64,000 bases of DNA from Verrucomicrobiota bacterium (GCA_016235595.1 JACRJX010000040.1:124001-188000), one strand, 5' to 3'; positions 51,007-60,771 are shown, counted from the first letter of the stretch. Notes: a model not told the origin generated them from the letters alone. Translations and numbers: made by a program.

Positions 51007-53931
51007 TTAGTTGACGCCAAATACCTTCTGGTAAAGCGCCCGCACTCGTTGTCTCGCCGCGCGGTATATCTTCCAAAACTCTTCCAACGATGCAGCACCC
51101 AGACGGCATGCCATCGCCGCCTGTTCTTCCGGCGACGCAGGCAGGCACGACGAGGAGGTGTTTTGAAGACGCCGCAGCACCAGTTCAATGCGGCGTTGCA
51201 CCATGTAGTCTTCGCGCAGGTGGCGTACCTCCTCCTCCGTAAGCGCGCCGATCTTCCCCAATTCGCCAAGCGCCTCAAGCGTATGTGGCCGACGAACCGC
51301 CGGATGCGCCGCACCGTGCCGCAACTGGAGCGCCTGCACGATGAACTCGACCTCGATGATTCCGCCCGCACCGGTCTTGAGGTTCAGCTCCATCTGCTTC
51401 GCGTCGCTGCGTTCACGTTCAACGCGCGTCCGCATCCGTGCGATCTCGGCCATCTCCGCGTCCGTCAACGCCCGCGAATAGATGGCCTTCTCTACAAACC
51501 GCTGAAACTGCCGTCCCAGCGCGGCGTCACCGGCGATGAACCTCGCCTTCGTCAGCGCCTGCCGCTCCCACAACAACGCCCGCTTCTCGTAATAGGCCGC
51601 ATAGACATCGAGGGATTGCGCCAACACGCCCTTGTCGCCGTCCGGCCGCAATCGCGCATCGAGCGCATAGACGGAGCCTTCATCGGTCTGGCGGCCCATG
51701 AACTCGATCAGCCGTTTCGCCAGCGCGACGGCGGCATTCGTCCCCTTCACTCCGCCCTGTGTGATGAACAACACGTCAAGATCACCGCCATAACTCAGCT
51801 CGTGGCCGCCAAACTTGCCCACACCGATGATCGCGAACGGCAGGCGCGGCGTCTTCATCTCCTTCAGGCACGCCGCCAGCGCGAAATCCACGCAAGCTTC
51901 CGCCAGCGTCGACTGCTCATCGTGGACTTTTTCGAGATTGCTGAGACCGAGCACATCGCGCACACCACAGCGCAGCAACTCGGCGCGTTTGTAGATGCGA
52001 ATCCAGTCCTCTGCTTTCCGCCGGCCGCGTGTGCCGCTAAGTTCCTCCAGCACGTCGGCGCGCGATTTGTAGCGCCGAATAATGTCCGGACGCGTCACTT
52101 CCTCGAACAACTCCGGACGCCGAACGACAACGTCCGCCAGGAACCGGCTGTTGTCGAAGAGCCTCAGCAACAGGTCGAGAACCTTCGGATTGGACGCAAG
52201 CATCTCGAAGAGCATCGCGCGCGAGCCGTAGCTCTCCGCAAACCGCTGGAGTTGTTTCAGCGCCTCATCCGGCTGCGCCAGGCCCGCGACGGTCGTGCCG
52301 CCACCTTCGGCCTGATGCTCCGCGATGGAGCGTGGGTTCACCACACGAAGAATCTCCGGCAGGATTCGGGAAAACAGCGCGCCGGTGCGCGCGGAGATAT
52401 GGACATGGTCAGGCCCACGCGCCATTTGGTAGAGAATCTTCGCGGCCGCGTCGGGCTTATGAAAACCCGCAACCGCCAGCGCCCCTACAAACTCAGCCTG
52501 CCGCGCTTCGTCCCCGAACATCTTGCGCCAGCGCGCACGGGCTTCGTTTCGCGGAGCGCCCAGCAGGCGATCATACACCTGGCGGACCCGCCGGGTATGA
52601 GTGGACAACTTTTTCTCAAACTCGAGGACTGTTTCAAATCCCAGCGAGCGCGCCAGCCGCAACACAGCCGTCCGGTCAGTTGGGATGGTATGCGTCTGCA
52701 ACCCCGCCTCCATTTGCAGACGATGTTCAACGGTGCGAAGGAAATGATAGGCAGCGCTCAAGTCGCTCACCTCATCATGCGGCAGTTGGCCGTATTCGCT
52801 CAGTTTCTGGAGCGCTTCAAGCGTGTTTGCCGTCTGTAGAAACGGGCTGCGGCCGGCGTGAAGCAGCTGCAGCGTCTGCGCGACAAACTCGATTTCGCGG
52901 ATGCCGCCGACGCCAAGCTTCACGTGCCGAGTCAGTCTCGCGTCGCCGACGATCTCGCGTTCGATGCGCTGCTTGATCAACGCAATCTCGCCGAGCACCT
53001 CCTCACTGATGTAGCGCGGAAAACGGAATGGGTGAATCGTCTCAAGAAACTCCTCCACCAGATGCGCGCTGCCGGCGCAGCAGCGGGCCTTGATGAGCAT
53101 CATCCGCTCCCACGTCTCGCCACGGCTCGCGTAGTAGTCCTCGCAACTCTCCACGGTGCGGACCAGCGCGCCGGCCTTGCCCTCGGGCCGCAGCCGCATA
53201 TCCACGCGGAACAGGTCGCCCTCCGTCGTGCGCGCACTCACGGAGGCGACAATCGTCTCCGCAAGTTTGGCAAAGAATTGCTCGTTGGACATCGTGCGCC
53301 GGCCGTCGCGCATCGTATCGCCGTCCGCGCCGTAGAGAAACATCAGGTCAATGTCGCTGCTATAGTTCAACTCCCGGCCGCCGAGCTTGCCCAGGGCGAT
53401 GATCGCAAAATCGCGATTTGACGGCTCCCCATACTTCGCGGTCAGTTCCGGCCAATGAATTGCCAGCACCTGTCTCAGGCACACGTCGGCGAGGTTGGAA
53501 ACCTCCGCTACAACCTGCACGAGGTTGGCGCGGCCGGCCAGGTCGCGCAGGCCAATGAGCGCCATCTCGCGTTGTTTGAACCGCCGCAGCGCGTTCAGCT
53601 TCATCCCCGGCAATGCGATCTCGACAGCGGCGCTCGCGTCTTGTGTCAACGCCACCTTGGACCGCCCCTCGTCGAACTGCACATCGGTCAACAACCACTC
53701 CAGATATTCAGGATGCCGCACCAGCGTGTCACCGATGGGCTGTGACGCTCCGAACCCCACAGCCAACACGGGCAGCAGCCATCCGCTTTGATCGAGTCGC
53801 TGCACCAACGCATCCCGGTCTGGCACGCCATCGAGCAGGCGTTGGAAATTCAGCCGCGCGCGTTCAATATCGGCCGCACTGCGGCACGCGCGTTCAATGA
53901 CATCGGGCAGCGATAAGGGTGGTGTTTTCAT
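51007..53931 (-). CDS. glnE: bifunctional glutamine-synthetase adenylyl-transferase/removing enzyme
   Basis: A 974-residue enzyme that adenylylates and deadenylylates glutamine synthetase in response to nitrogen status. It has two nucleotidyltransferase domains, with FAIIALGKLGGRELNYSSDI in the first and FAIIGVGKFGGHELSYGGDL in the second (metal-binding DxD pairs follow), each followed by a helical GlnD-type domain (GVGGIREIEFVAQTLQLLHA, GAGGIIEVEFIVQALQLRHG). Length is normal. PII and glutamine synthetase genes are not in the window. It starts at 53931, immediately after the rhomboid stop. Confidence 0.96.
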   Translation of the reverse strand: MKTPPLSLPDVIERACRSAADIERARLNFQRLLDGVPDRDALVQRLDQSGWLLPVLAVGFGASQPIGDTLVRHPEYLEWLLTDVQFDEGRSKVALTQDASAAVEIALPGMKLNALRRFKQREMALIGLRDLAGRANLVQVVAEVSNLADVCLRQVLAIHWPELTAKYGEPSNRDFAIIALGKLGGRELNYSSDIDLMFLYGADGDTMRDGRRTMSNEQFFAKLAETIVASVSARTTEGDLFRVDMRLRPEGKAGALVRTVESCEDYYASRGETWERMMLIKARCCAGSAHLVEEFLETIHPFRFPRYISEEVLGEIALIKQRIEREIVGDARLTRHVKLGVGGIREIEFVAQTLQLLHAGRSPFLQTANTLEALQKLSEYGQLPHDEVSDLSAAYHFLRTVEHRLQMEAGLQTHTIPTDRTAVLRLARSLGFETVLEFEKKLSTHTRRVRQVYDRLLGAPRNEARARWRKMFGDEARQAEFVGALAVAGFHKPDAAAKILYQMARGPDHVHISARTGALFSRILPEILRVVNPRSIAEHQAEGGGTTVAGLAQPDEALKQLQRFAESYGSRAMLFEMLASNPKVLDLLLRLFDNSRFLADVVVRRPELFEEVTRPDIIRRYKSRADVLEELSGTRGRRKAEDWIRIYKRAELLRCGVRDVLGLSNLEKVHDEQSTLAEACVDFALAACLKEMKTPRLPFAIIGVGKFGGHELSYGGDLDVLFITQGGVKGTNAAVALAKRLIEFMGRQTDEGSVYALDARLRPDGDKGVLAQSLDVYAAYYEKRALLWERQALTKARFIAGDAALGRQFQRFVEKAIYSRALTDAEMAEIARMRTRVERERSDAKQMELNLKTGAGGIIEVEFIVQALQLRHGAAHPAVRRPHTLEALGELGKIGALTEEEVRHLREDYMVQRRIELVLRRLQNTSSSCLPASPEEQAAMACRLGAASLEEFWKIYRAARQRVRALYQKVFGVN

Positions 53932-54855
53932 TTACTGCCGTGGCGGGTCCGACGGAGGCGGACTTTGCGAACGCTCCTTCATCTTCACTTGGGCTTGCTG
54001 CAAAATTCGACGCTCCTCACGCGTCAGGCTGTGGATTCCCTGCCGTGAGATCTTGTCGAGGATCGGGTCCACTTGCGTGCTGATGAACTCCTCCGGCGGC
54101 ATGCTCTCCCTGCGCCGCCGCTCTTCAAAAAGACGCGTCACAGGCCGTGCCGCAGCTCGAAGCGTCTCGACGAACCGGGACGTCTCGCCCCATCCAAGCC
54201 ACTTGATGAACACATAACCAACCACAGCTCCGCCAACGTGCGCCAGATGTGCAATGCCGGAGTTCGTCTCCACCACCGAAGCGTAGGCCAGCAGTGCGAC
54301 CGCGATCCACGCCCACCACTTCGCCTTCATCGTCACCGGCACCACGAAGAACAAAAGCATCGTGATCATCCGCTCCGGCACCAGCGTGGCAAAAGCGATG
54401 CAAACCGCATACACGGCCGCCGACGCGCCCAGCAACAGCCCGTGGCCCTGCCAGTTGAACGCGAGCCAGCACACCGCGCCCACGAGACCACCGCCAAAGT
54501 AAAGTTGCAGGAACCTCCGCGTCCCGATCTGCTCCTCCACGTCCCGTCCAAACATCCAGAGCGCGAGAAGATTGAAGAGGATATGCAGGATGTTGGCAGT
54601 GTGCAGAAACATGTAGGTGCCGAGCTGCCAAACCATGCCGGAGCGCAGTCCACCGCCGCTCAGCGCGAAGATACGGTCAAACTGCGAATGCCACAGCCCA
54701 TCGCCGCGGATGAGATTGCTCGCCACAAGCAGCAGCGTTTGAAGAACGAACACGGCCAGATTGGCGATCAGCAACGCGCGAACAGCGCTCGTGGGCATGC
54801 CCAGCCAGCCCAGGCCGCCCGCGTCTCCCGTCTCCCATGAAGCTCGCCGTCTCAT
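53932..54855 (-). CDS. rhomboid intramembrane serine protease
   Basis: A 307-residue protein with about six membrane helices. The catalytic Ser145 is in LLGASAAVYA (GxSx motif with Ala in the last position) and His206 in IAHLAHVGGAVVGYV, with the WR-like loop and HILFNLLALWMFGRDVE in helix 2. A C-terminal cytoplasmic tail rich in charged residues (SLTREERRILQQAQVK) follows. Start 54855 overlaps the upstream stop as ATGA. It cleaves membrane proteins; targets are unknown. Confidence 0.9.
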   Translation of the reverse strand: MRRRASWETGDAGGLGWLGMPTSAVRALLIANLAVFVLQTLLLVASNLIRGDGLWHSQFDRIFALSGGGLRSGMVWQLGTYMFLHTANILHILFNLLALWMFGRDVEEQIGTRRFLQLYFGGGLVGAVCWLAFNWQGHGLLLGASAAVYAVCIAFATLVPERMITMLLFFVVPVTMKAKWWAWIAVALLAYASVVETNSGIAHLAHVGGAVVGYVFIKWLGWGETSRFVETLRAAARPVTRLFEERRRRESMPPEEFISTQVDPILDKISRQGIHSLTREERRILQQAQVKMKERSQSPPPSDPPRQ

Positions 54856-55229
54856 GCCAATTCGATTTTTACCCGATCGCCGTCACGCACCCGCCGGAAC
54901 AGCGTTGCGTCGCCAACCACACGCCCCATCACATTGACCGCGCTTGCCGGGCGGATTTCGCCACCCGTGCTCGCAGGCGTCGACCCGAAGAAGATACAGA
55001 ACGCGCGCCCCGGCGGCCAGTAGGCAAGATCGCCTGCAGCCACCACCTCCTGCGGGTTCTCCTCGCCAACAACGACTGCGACGGGGAAATAAATCTCATC
55101 GCCCCAGCGGTTCGCACCGGCCTCGATCGGCAGTGCGCGTACAATCTCTTTCGCCGTGGCGCTGTCGTTCAACGTCGCTGCCAGCGAAACATCGCCTGCT
55201 GTTATCTTGAGTCGAGTCGTAGTTGGCAT
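54852..55229 (-). CDS. cyclophilin-like fold protein (PF04126 type)
   Basis: A 125-residue protein with the beta-barrel family signature: LKITAGDVSLAATLNDSATA, then NRWGDEIYFPV, then LAYWPPGRAFCIFFGSTPAS. It matches the small cyclophilin-like proteins of unknown function (TM1367 type), not true peptidyl-prolyl isomerases, whose active-site arginine is not evident. The start at 55229 is an ATG; a GTG at 55256 is an alternative. It overlaps the rhomboid by 4 nt, so the two are co-translated. Confidence 0.75.
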   Translation of the reverse strand: MPTTTRLKITAGDVSLAATLNDSATAKEIVRALPIEAGANRWGDEIYFPVAVVVGEENPQEVVAAGDLAYWPPGRAFCIFFGSTPASTGGEIRPASAVNVMGRVVGDATLFRRVRDGDRVKIELA

Positions 55230-55335
55230 CGCGGTTTCGATTTCTCTCGCTGCCACCCATTAAAACCGCCCTTACCGCGCATTGCGAAGGAAAAAGCGCT
55301 CGATCCTGCTGCGACAGCGTAAGAAATGCCAAGTG

Positions 55336-55371
55336 AGCTTCGCAACCCGCGACTCCGGGGCGGGATTCCCG
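55336..55371. repeat. dispersed palindromic repeat, partial copy 3
   Basis: GAGCTTCGCAACCCGCGACT then CCGGGGCGGGATTCCCGC matches the left arm of copies 1 and 2 (which read CTTCGTAGCCCGC-ACTCC-CGGGA); the right arm is missing, leaving only a short GCGGGATTCCCGC hairpin. It lies in the 157-nt gap before the GreB-like gene. Confidence 0.5.
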
Positions 55372-55386
55372 CGACAGGCTCGCAGG

Positions 55387-55890
55387 TTACATAACCTGCT
55401 CATAATTGATTGTCACAATCATCAGTTCCTGCTCCCCAGACGGAGACTTGAACCGCACGCGTTCGCCCAGTCGCGCATTCAGCATCGCCTTCGCGATCGG
55501 CGACAGCCAACTCACCCAGCCGCGATCAATGTCTACTTCATCCACCCCAACGATGCGATAGCACGACTCCTCGCCGCTGCGCTCGCGAACCATGACGGCA
55601 GCCCCAAACCTCACCATATCCTTCTCCTCGGGCGGCGGTGGAGGCGTCACGACCGCCGACTCCAAAAGCCGTTGCAGATGGCCGATCCGGAGATTCAGTT
55701 CGCGCAACTCCTCGGGCATGGCCGACCGTCGTTGCCGCTCCTGTGCCAGCCGTTCCAACTCCTCCTGAAACCGTCGCGCCCCGTCAGGCGTGATGTAGTT
55801 CTGCGCGCCCGGCGGCAACGCTGACGGTCGTGGCGCGCTCAGGGGGCGCTCAGGCTGGTCGTCGGATTCGCGCATGAATGCTCTGCTCAT
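55387..55890 (-). CDS. GreA/GreB-family transcription factor
   Basis: A 167-residue protein with an N-terminal coiled coil (ARRFQEELERLAQERQRRSA, about 40-85) and a C-terminal domain (RFGAAVMVRERSGEESCYRI ... GWVSWLSPIAKAMLNARLGE) typical of GreA/GreB, which cut backtracked RNA in RNA polymerase. It is closer to GreB-like proteins because of the SWLSPIAKAMLNARLGERV segment. ATG at 55890 is preferred; a TTG at 55908 is possible. The preceding gene in the operon ends 24 nt upstream. Confidence 0.85.
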   Translation of the reverse strand: MSRAFMRESDDQPERPLSAPRPSALPPGAQNYITPDGARRFQEELERLAQERQRRSAMPEELRELNLRIGHLQRLLESAVVTPPPPPEEKDMVRFGAAVMVRERSGEESCYRIVGVDEVDIDRGWVSWLSPIAKAMLNARLGERVRFKSPSGEQELMIVTINYEQVM

Positions 55891-55914
55891 GATGGAAGTT
55901 CGATGCAAGATCGC

Positions 55915-57090
55915 CTACCGGCCGGTCGTCTCCGCTACATAGAGTTGCGTCCAATCGCCACTGCTGACGTTGAAATAAATGCGCCGGCCGTCGGAACTGA
56001 AAACGGGATGCGGATGCGACCGCCGCCACGATTTCGCGCCCCGGGAGTTGTCGAAGCGGTGAAGAATGAGGTGGTTCTTCCCGCGAATATCCGACAACAC
56101 CACACCCCATTCCTTGTCGCTGCCGCCAAATTTCTCCATCGTCGTATCCGTCACCACCAGTTTGCCGTTGGGACTGGCCGTGGGATGGTCGCCATGGAAG
56201 CCTGGCAAACCCGGTATCCTTCGCGTCGTGCCAGTGGTGCTGTCGATGAGGCAATTGCCTTTTTGGACAATCGTGCGGGAGTCGGGATGCCACGCGGGGT
56301 GGCCCCAGTTCGAGGCTGCAAAAAGGAATCGCTTGTTCTCCAGATCGTAGCAGACCAAGCCGAGCCGGACGCTCGCCTTGGAACTGCGGAAGTCGCCATT
56401 GCCCGCCGACGCCAACTTGAAGAACACACGCTTGAGGTCCGGACTGAGAATCGGGAAAAATGCCGATATCGGTTTTTCGCCGAAGAGTTTGGCGATCAAC
56501 TCCGGATATGCGGCCCGCACTGCGTCAGCCGTCACCCCGGTGCGAATCTCGCCAGTATCAACGTTGAGCAGTTCCAAATCGCGATGCGTGCCGGGATTCC
56601 AATGCTGGCCATGGATCGGCACGATGTCGCTGTGAGGTTGGCCCCAGCAAAGCTGCCGCTGCCGTGCCAGCACGCGCTCTTTGCCCGACTCCATATCCAC
56701 GCCCGCCACGAGCCATTCGCCATCCCGCACGTCGTGAAACACCACGCGCCGACCGCCCGAGACCCACTGTTGGCACGCGACGCGATGCGCATCCTCGATG
56801 TTGACATTGCGGACGAGCACCTTCTCCTCTCCCGTCGCTCTTTCAAGGATGCGCAGTTCGCCTCGTTGCGCATCGGGAGTGATTGAGGAAAAGAACAACA
56901 CCCGACGGCCGTCAGGGCTTTCGGGACAGGTGTTCACATAGGAATGTATTGTGTGCCGGCCCGCCTGAGTCGCCACAGGTCGAATCTTCACCCCACTCCG
57001 CCATGGCGTGAGCGGATCGACATCGTCATTTGCATCAACCACCGCCGCTGCAATTAGTAAGACCATCGCCAGACACGATCTCATGTTCAT
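55915..57090 (-). CDS. oligogalacturonate-lyase-like beta-propeller protein
   Basis: A 391-residue exported protein (signal MNMRSCLAMVLLIAAAVVDA). It has repeated propeller strands such as CPESPDGRRVLFFSS and HPHPVFSSDGRRIYFNVSSG followed by DWTQLYVAE, the pattern of Pel22/oligogalacturonate lyases, with conserved His in the HPHP and GQPHSDIVPIHGQHW segments. Lyase action on pectin-derived oligosaccharides is the most likely role, but inactive relatives exist. It follows the DUF6807 gene (19 nt gap), so the two are probably expressed together. Confidence 0.75.
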   Translation of the reverse strand: MNMRSCLAMVLLIAAAVVDANDDVDPLTPWRSGVKIRPVATQAGRHTIHSYVNTCPESPDGRRVLFFSSITPDAQRGELRILERATGEEKVLVRNVNIEDAHRVACQQWVSGGRRVVFHDVRDGEWLVAGVDMESGKERVLARQRQLCWGQPHSDIVPIHGQHWNPGTHRDLELLNVDTGEIRTGVTADAVRAAYPELIAKLFGEKPISAFFPILSPDLKRVFFKLASAGNGDFRSSKASVRLGLVCYDLENKRFLFAASNWGHPAWHPDSRTIVQKGNCLIDSTTGTTRRIPGLPGFHGDHPTASPNGKLVVTDTTMEKFGGSDKEWGVVLSDIRGKNHLILHRFDNSRGAKSWRRSHPHPVFSSDGRRIYFNVSSGDWTQLYVAETTGR

Positions 57091-57109
57091 TTCCCGGTTT
57101 CAGCGCTTG

Positions 57110-58033
57110 TCACTTCGCGGCCAGCCATTCCGCGTGTGCCTGCGCCACCTTCCCAGCTGCGCAGTCGCCACGATGAATCCAAAGACGGTAGCGGAGCGTG
57201 ACAGGTTTGCCCGGCACGAGCATGGCGGTCTCAAGCGCGGGCCACGTCGGGTTCAACACGCCGTAGTAACGCGTCATCCACGTCGTCGGGTGACGCGGGT
57301 TCTTCGGATGATCGAAGATGGCCACGCCGCTGACCGCGTCGCCCGTGCCAAACTTGGCGGAGTAATCCGCCCATGGAGCTTTGACCTGGATCGCGTCCTT
57401 TTCAACGCGCCCCGTCGGCAGCGAAACTGACGGGTCGCGGCGGGGCGCAACGCGCAGCGTGAAACCACCATAGCCTTTGTTGCCGACGTGACGGCCGCTC
57501 ATGCCCACCGGCTCTTTTTCGGCCTCCAGCGTGATGGCAACGTCCATCGCACGGCCCGTGTCGTTGCACCGATGGATTCGCGCCTCCACGGTCTCACGGA
57601 TGACCGATTGGTCCCCAAGGAACCAACCGTTCTCGACACCGAGCACAGCGCAGTCGGACTTGGCCTCGCGCGTAATCCAACGCTTGAATCGCTGCTGCAT
57701 CCCCACGCACGCCCACGGGTCGTAGGTCTTGCCGCCGACGGTGACCTCCGGCCAGCCCCAGAACAAACCGCGATGATGGAAGTGGTCCTTCGGAAAATCC
57801 TCGGTGATGATGACACCGTCGAGGTCATAGATCGGGTGAAAATAGTCGGCGCGGCGGAACTGTTCCTTCACACCCTCCTTGAGTTGCAGGCCGTAGTTGA
57901 ACACGAGCACCGGTTTGTTGTTCTCGGTCAGTTCCAGTTTGCCGCCGGGCTGCTCGGTCCAGCGAAACGCATCTTCTGCTTGAACCGCAAACGCCATCAT
58001 TGCGCCCGCAACAATCATCAGCATGTTTCTCAT
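57110..58033 (-). CDS. DUF6807/PmoA-like exported protein
   Basis: A 307-residue protein with a signal peptide (MRNMLMIVAGAMMAFAVQA). Its motifs YGLQLKEGVK, FPKDHFHHRGLFWGWPEV and HPTTWMTRYYGVLNP match the PF14100 (PmoA-like, DUF6807) family found near carbohydrate-degradation genes in Planctomycetes and Verrucomicrobia. The HFHHRG stretch is a candidate metal or active site. Biochemical function is not established. It is the first gene of the minus-strand set running to glnE, opposite the MFS gene, with about 190 nt of shared upstream DNA. Confidence 0.8.
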   Translation of the reverse strand: MRNMLMIVAGAMMAFAVQAEDAFRWTEQPGGKLELTENNKPVLVFNYGLQLKEGVKEQFRRADYFHPIYDLDGVIITEDFPKDHFHHRGLFWGWPEVTVGGKTYDPWACVGMQQRFKRWITREAKSDCAVLGVENGWFLGDQSVIRETVEARIHRCNDTGRAMDVAITLEAEKEPVGMSGRHVGNKGYGGFTLRVAPRRDPSVSLPTGRVEKDAIQVKAPWADYSAKFGTGDAVSGVAIFDHPKNPRHPTTWMTRYYGVLNPTWPALETAMLVPGKPVTLRYRLWIHRGDCAAGKVAQAHAEWLAAK

Positions 58034-58227
58034 CTTGCTCGCGACTCCTTCGTTTGGGCTTCTGCGCCGGTGCCGGAGAACATTACCCGACCCACGCGGC
58101 ACGCGGCATCAAAAAAGTGTTCGTTCCAACCGCAGTAGTATTGAAAAAACTCCTTCGAGACGCCACACTGCGCGGCAGGAATCGCTGCAACCGTGGACGA
58201 CCACCGTAAACCCATCATCGGAACATC

Positions 58228-59481
58228 ATGAGCACACCGCAAAGCAAACCCCTTGGAAAAGCGCAATGGCTGGTGTTGTTTGCAGCCCTGCTGGGCTGGA
58301 TGTTCGACGGTTTGGAGATGGGCTTGTTCCCCATCGCGGCGCGGCCCGCGCTGATTGACCTGATGAAGATCGGCGACGGCCAGGAGGCGATGGTGGCGCA
58401 GTGGATTTCGTATCTGACGGCGCTCTTCCTGCTCGGGGCGGCGTGCGGCGGCGTGCTCTTCGGGTGGCTGGGCGACAAGCTGGGCCGTGTGCGCTCGATG
58501 GCATTGAGTATCCTGGCCTACTCATTCTTTACCGGCTGCTGTTACTTCGCCAACCAGCCGTGGCAACTTGGCGTCTGCCGATTTGCCTCATCGCTCGGCA
58601 TGGGCGGTGAATGGGCGCTCGGCGTGGCGCTCGTGATGGAGTGCTGGCCGGAAAGATTGCGTCCCATTCTCGCCGGCGTCATTGGTGCGGCAGGCAATAT
58701 GGGCTACCTCCTGATTGCTGCGCTGGCAATGACCTTCAAGGTCACGCCCGAATCATGGCGCTGGACGATGCTCGCCGGATCGTTACCCGCGCTGCTGGCG
58801 TTCTTCGTCATCGTCCTGATCCCGGAGTCGGATCGATGGAAGGAGTCCGTCAAGAAAGGCCCCGTAAACCCGTTTCGCGAAATCTTCGGGACGAAGCTGC
58901 TCTGGCCGACGCTGCTGGCAACGACGTTTGCCACCATCGCGCTTATCGGCACGTGGGGTGCTGTCACGGGCTTCCTGCCGTCCTGGGCCGACCAACTGGC
59001 CGGCCCGAAGAATCCCTACGCCAAGGGCACCGTGCAGTTCGTAGTCTCCATCGGTGCCATCATCGGCTGTTTCGTTGCGCCGATCATCGGGGGACGATTC
59101 GGACGGCGGCCAACGTATTTTGGGCTGTGTCTGTTCTCGCTGGTGGTGTGCGGATTCCTCTTTTTCAAGCTGCGCGAGTATAACCTGCTATTCCTCATCA
59201 TGGCCGGCCTTGCCGGTTGCGGAACCGCGTCGTTCTACGGCTGGCTGCCTCTCTACCTGCCCGAACTCTTCCCCACCCGCGTCCGCACCACGGGCCAGGG
59301 CCTGAGCTACAACTTCGGCCGCATCCTGGCGGCAGTAGGCGTGCTCTGCACGGGCCAGTTGATGCAGTTCTTCGACGGCAGCTATCCTCACGCCTGCGGC
59401 ACCATCATCCTGGTCTACGTCATCGGCATGGTTCTTATCTGGCTCGCGCCTGAAACCAAGGGCAAGCCCTTGCCGGAATGA
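58228..59481 (+). CDS. MFS transporter (sugar acid/aromatic acid type)
   Basis: A 417-residue, 12-helix carrier. The first loop has FGWLGDKLGRVR (MFS signature), the fourth helix region RFASSLGMGGEWALGVALVMEC and the later copy GGRFGRRPTYFG. Helix 1 carries GWMFDGLEMGLFP, with an Asp conserved in the AAHS/sialate branch. It is divergent to the OGL-like/DUF6807 genes, so it may import the products of pectin or other sugar breakdown; the substrate is inferred only from context. Confidence 0.88.
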   Translation: MSTPQSKPLGKAQWLVLFAALLGWMFDGLEMGLFPIAARPALIDLMKIGDGQEAMVAQWISYLTALFLLGAACGGVLFGWLGDKLGRVRSMALSILAYSFFTGCCYFANQPWQLGVCRFASSLGMGGEWALGVALVMECWPERLRPILAGVIGAAGNMGYLLIAALAMTFKVTPESWRWTMLAGSLPALLAFFVIVLIPESDRWKESVKKGPVNPFREIFGTKLLWPTLLATTFATIALIGTWGAVTGFLPSWADQLAGPKNPYAKGTVQFVVSIGAIIGCFVAPIIGGRFGRRPTYFGLCLFSLVVCGFLFFKLREYNLLFLIMAGLAGCGTASFYGWLPLYLPELFPTRVRTTGQGLSYNFGRILAAVGVLCTGQLMQFFDGSYPHACGTIILVYVIGMVLIWLAPETKGKPLPE

Positions 59482-59522
59482 AACGCGACTGAAGCAACGT
59501 CAGATGGTCTGACAATCCGCAC

Positions 59523-60701
59523 ATGAAGGCCAAAATCGCCAGCGTAGCTGTCTTGGTCTTGATAGCACTTGCCTCCCTGCCTCCCACCCGCGACGCGATA
59601 GAATGGCACTTCGCCTCATCACGCGACACAGCGCAGGACTACGCCAAGTATCTGGACGTGTGGCCGGATGGATCGCACTCTGATGAGGCACGTTCACGCT
59701 ACGACGAACGCAGTTGGACAGACGCACAGGCCGCCAACTCTCTCGACAGTTACCGGGACTACGCGCAGACACATCCAGTCGGCCTGCATCTGGCGGAGGC
59801 CCGAAATCAGATCGAGGACCTGACGTGGCAGGAATCCAAGAAGGCAGACACCATCAAATCCCTTCGTGTCTATTGGGAAGCATATCCCGATGGGCGGTAT
59901 CGCACAGAAGCTCTGTCGCGCCTGAGGGCACTGCACACAGACAAGACCGCGTATTCGGCAGCGCTTGCGGCCGGCACAGAGCAGGCGTTGAACATTTTCC
60001 TGACTGAGTTTCCGGGACACAGCAAGACCGCCGACGCCAAGCAGGCGCTCAAAGACATTACGGAGGGACGAGACATTGTCGATTTGATTGCGGAGCAACT
60101 GGTGGAGATTCGCGCGGAAGGCAATGGAATTTCGAGCGTCGACCTGCATATCTTGCGTCTCGTGCGCTATCCTATCGTGGTTCGCATCCCGGTCGGCACA
60201 TACTTCGTTCCCTCAAGGCAATCCGTTCAGAACATGGTTGCAACAGCAGAGGCCAAAATTCAGCTCACCAAGCCCATGTGGACCCGCATTTCAGTTAACG
60301 TCGCCTGTGCCAACAGGCCACGAGCGGTTCCAAGCACTCGCGACAGCTTCACAATTGAGCGGGCTCCCCAGCAGGCAGAATTGATCAAACTCATGCCTGT
60401 TTTGGAGCGTGCTCATGTCGATGCCAAAGTCAGACAGGCGGCCGTTTGGATTGTAACGGATGATGCCAACTACAGCGACCTCGGCATCCTGATTTCCGGC
60501 TTCAGCACTCCCTTCAGCAATCCATCCGACCCCCGTCCTCCCAGGGCAATCAAATACCGGGAAGCCGCGCTGGCAATGAAGATATGTTCAGAGGCGGGCA
60601 TTGACATTACAGGGAAGCATATTTGGTCCGACAGACGCACCATTCTCCGCGGTCTCGCCAACGAACCCGACTTGAAAAAATGGCTCGAGGAGAAACAGTG
60701 A
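59523..60701 (+). CDS. uncharacterised protein with repeat helices and an unknown domain
   Basis: A 392-residue protein with an N-terminal hydrophobic segment (VAVLVLIALASLPP, signal or anchor). Three helical repeats follow (about 35-160) with the pattern Y-x2-Y-x4-P-x-G-x4-EAR, reminiscent of TPR/Sel1-like arrays; then a domain of about 190 residues with VDLHILRLVRYPIVVRIPVG, VACANRPRAVPSTRDSF and QAAVWIVTDDANYSDLG. I have no family name for the last domain, though its Cys, Pro and Asp pattern looks conserved. It is 108 nt upstream of the DAC gene, which has its own promoter. Confidence 0.55.
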   Translation: MKAKIASVAVLVLIALASLPPTRDAIEWHFASSRDTAQDYAKYLDVWPDGSHSDEARSRYDERSWTDAQAANSLDSYRDYAQTHPVGLHLAEARNQIEDLTWQESKKADTIKSLRVYWEAYPDGRYRTEALSRLRALHTDKTAYSAALAAGTEQALNIFLTEFPGHSKTADAKQALKDITEGRDIVDLIAEQLVEIRAEGNGISSVDLHILRLVRYPIVVRIPVGTYFVPSRQSVQNMVATAEAKIQLTKPMWTRISVNVACANRPRAVPSTRDSFTIERAPQQAELIKLMPVLERAHVDAKVRQAAVWIVTDDANYSDLGILISGFSTPFSNPSDPRPPRAIKYREAALAMKICSEAGIDITGKHIWSDRRTILRGLANEPDLKKWLEEKQ

Positions 60702-60771
60702 AACAGGAACTGGTGCCAAGCTTCATTCCGGATTCACCGATAGTCACATTTCGTTCCCCGGACTTTTCCCG

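Noticed and set aside
51049..52839. 596-codon plus-strand frame opposite glnE
   Set aside because: Antisense to the glnE coding region, no domain, and the glnE motifs are clear on the minus strand.
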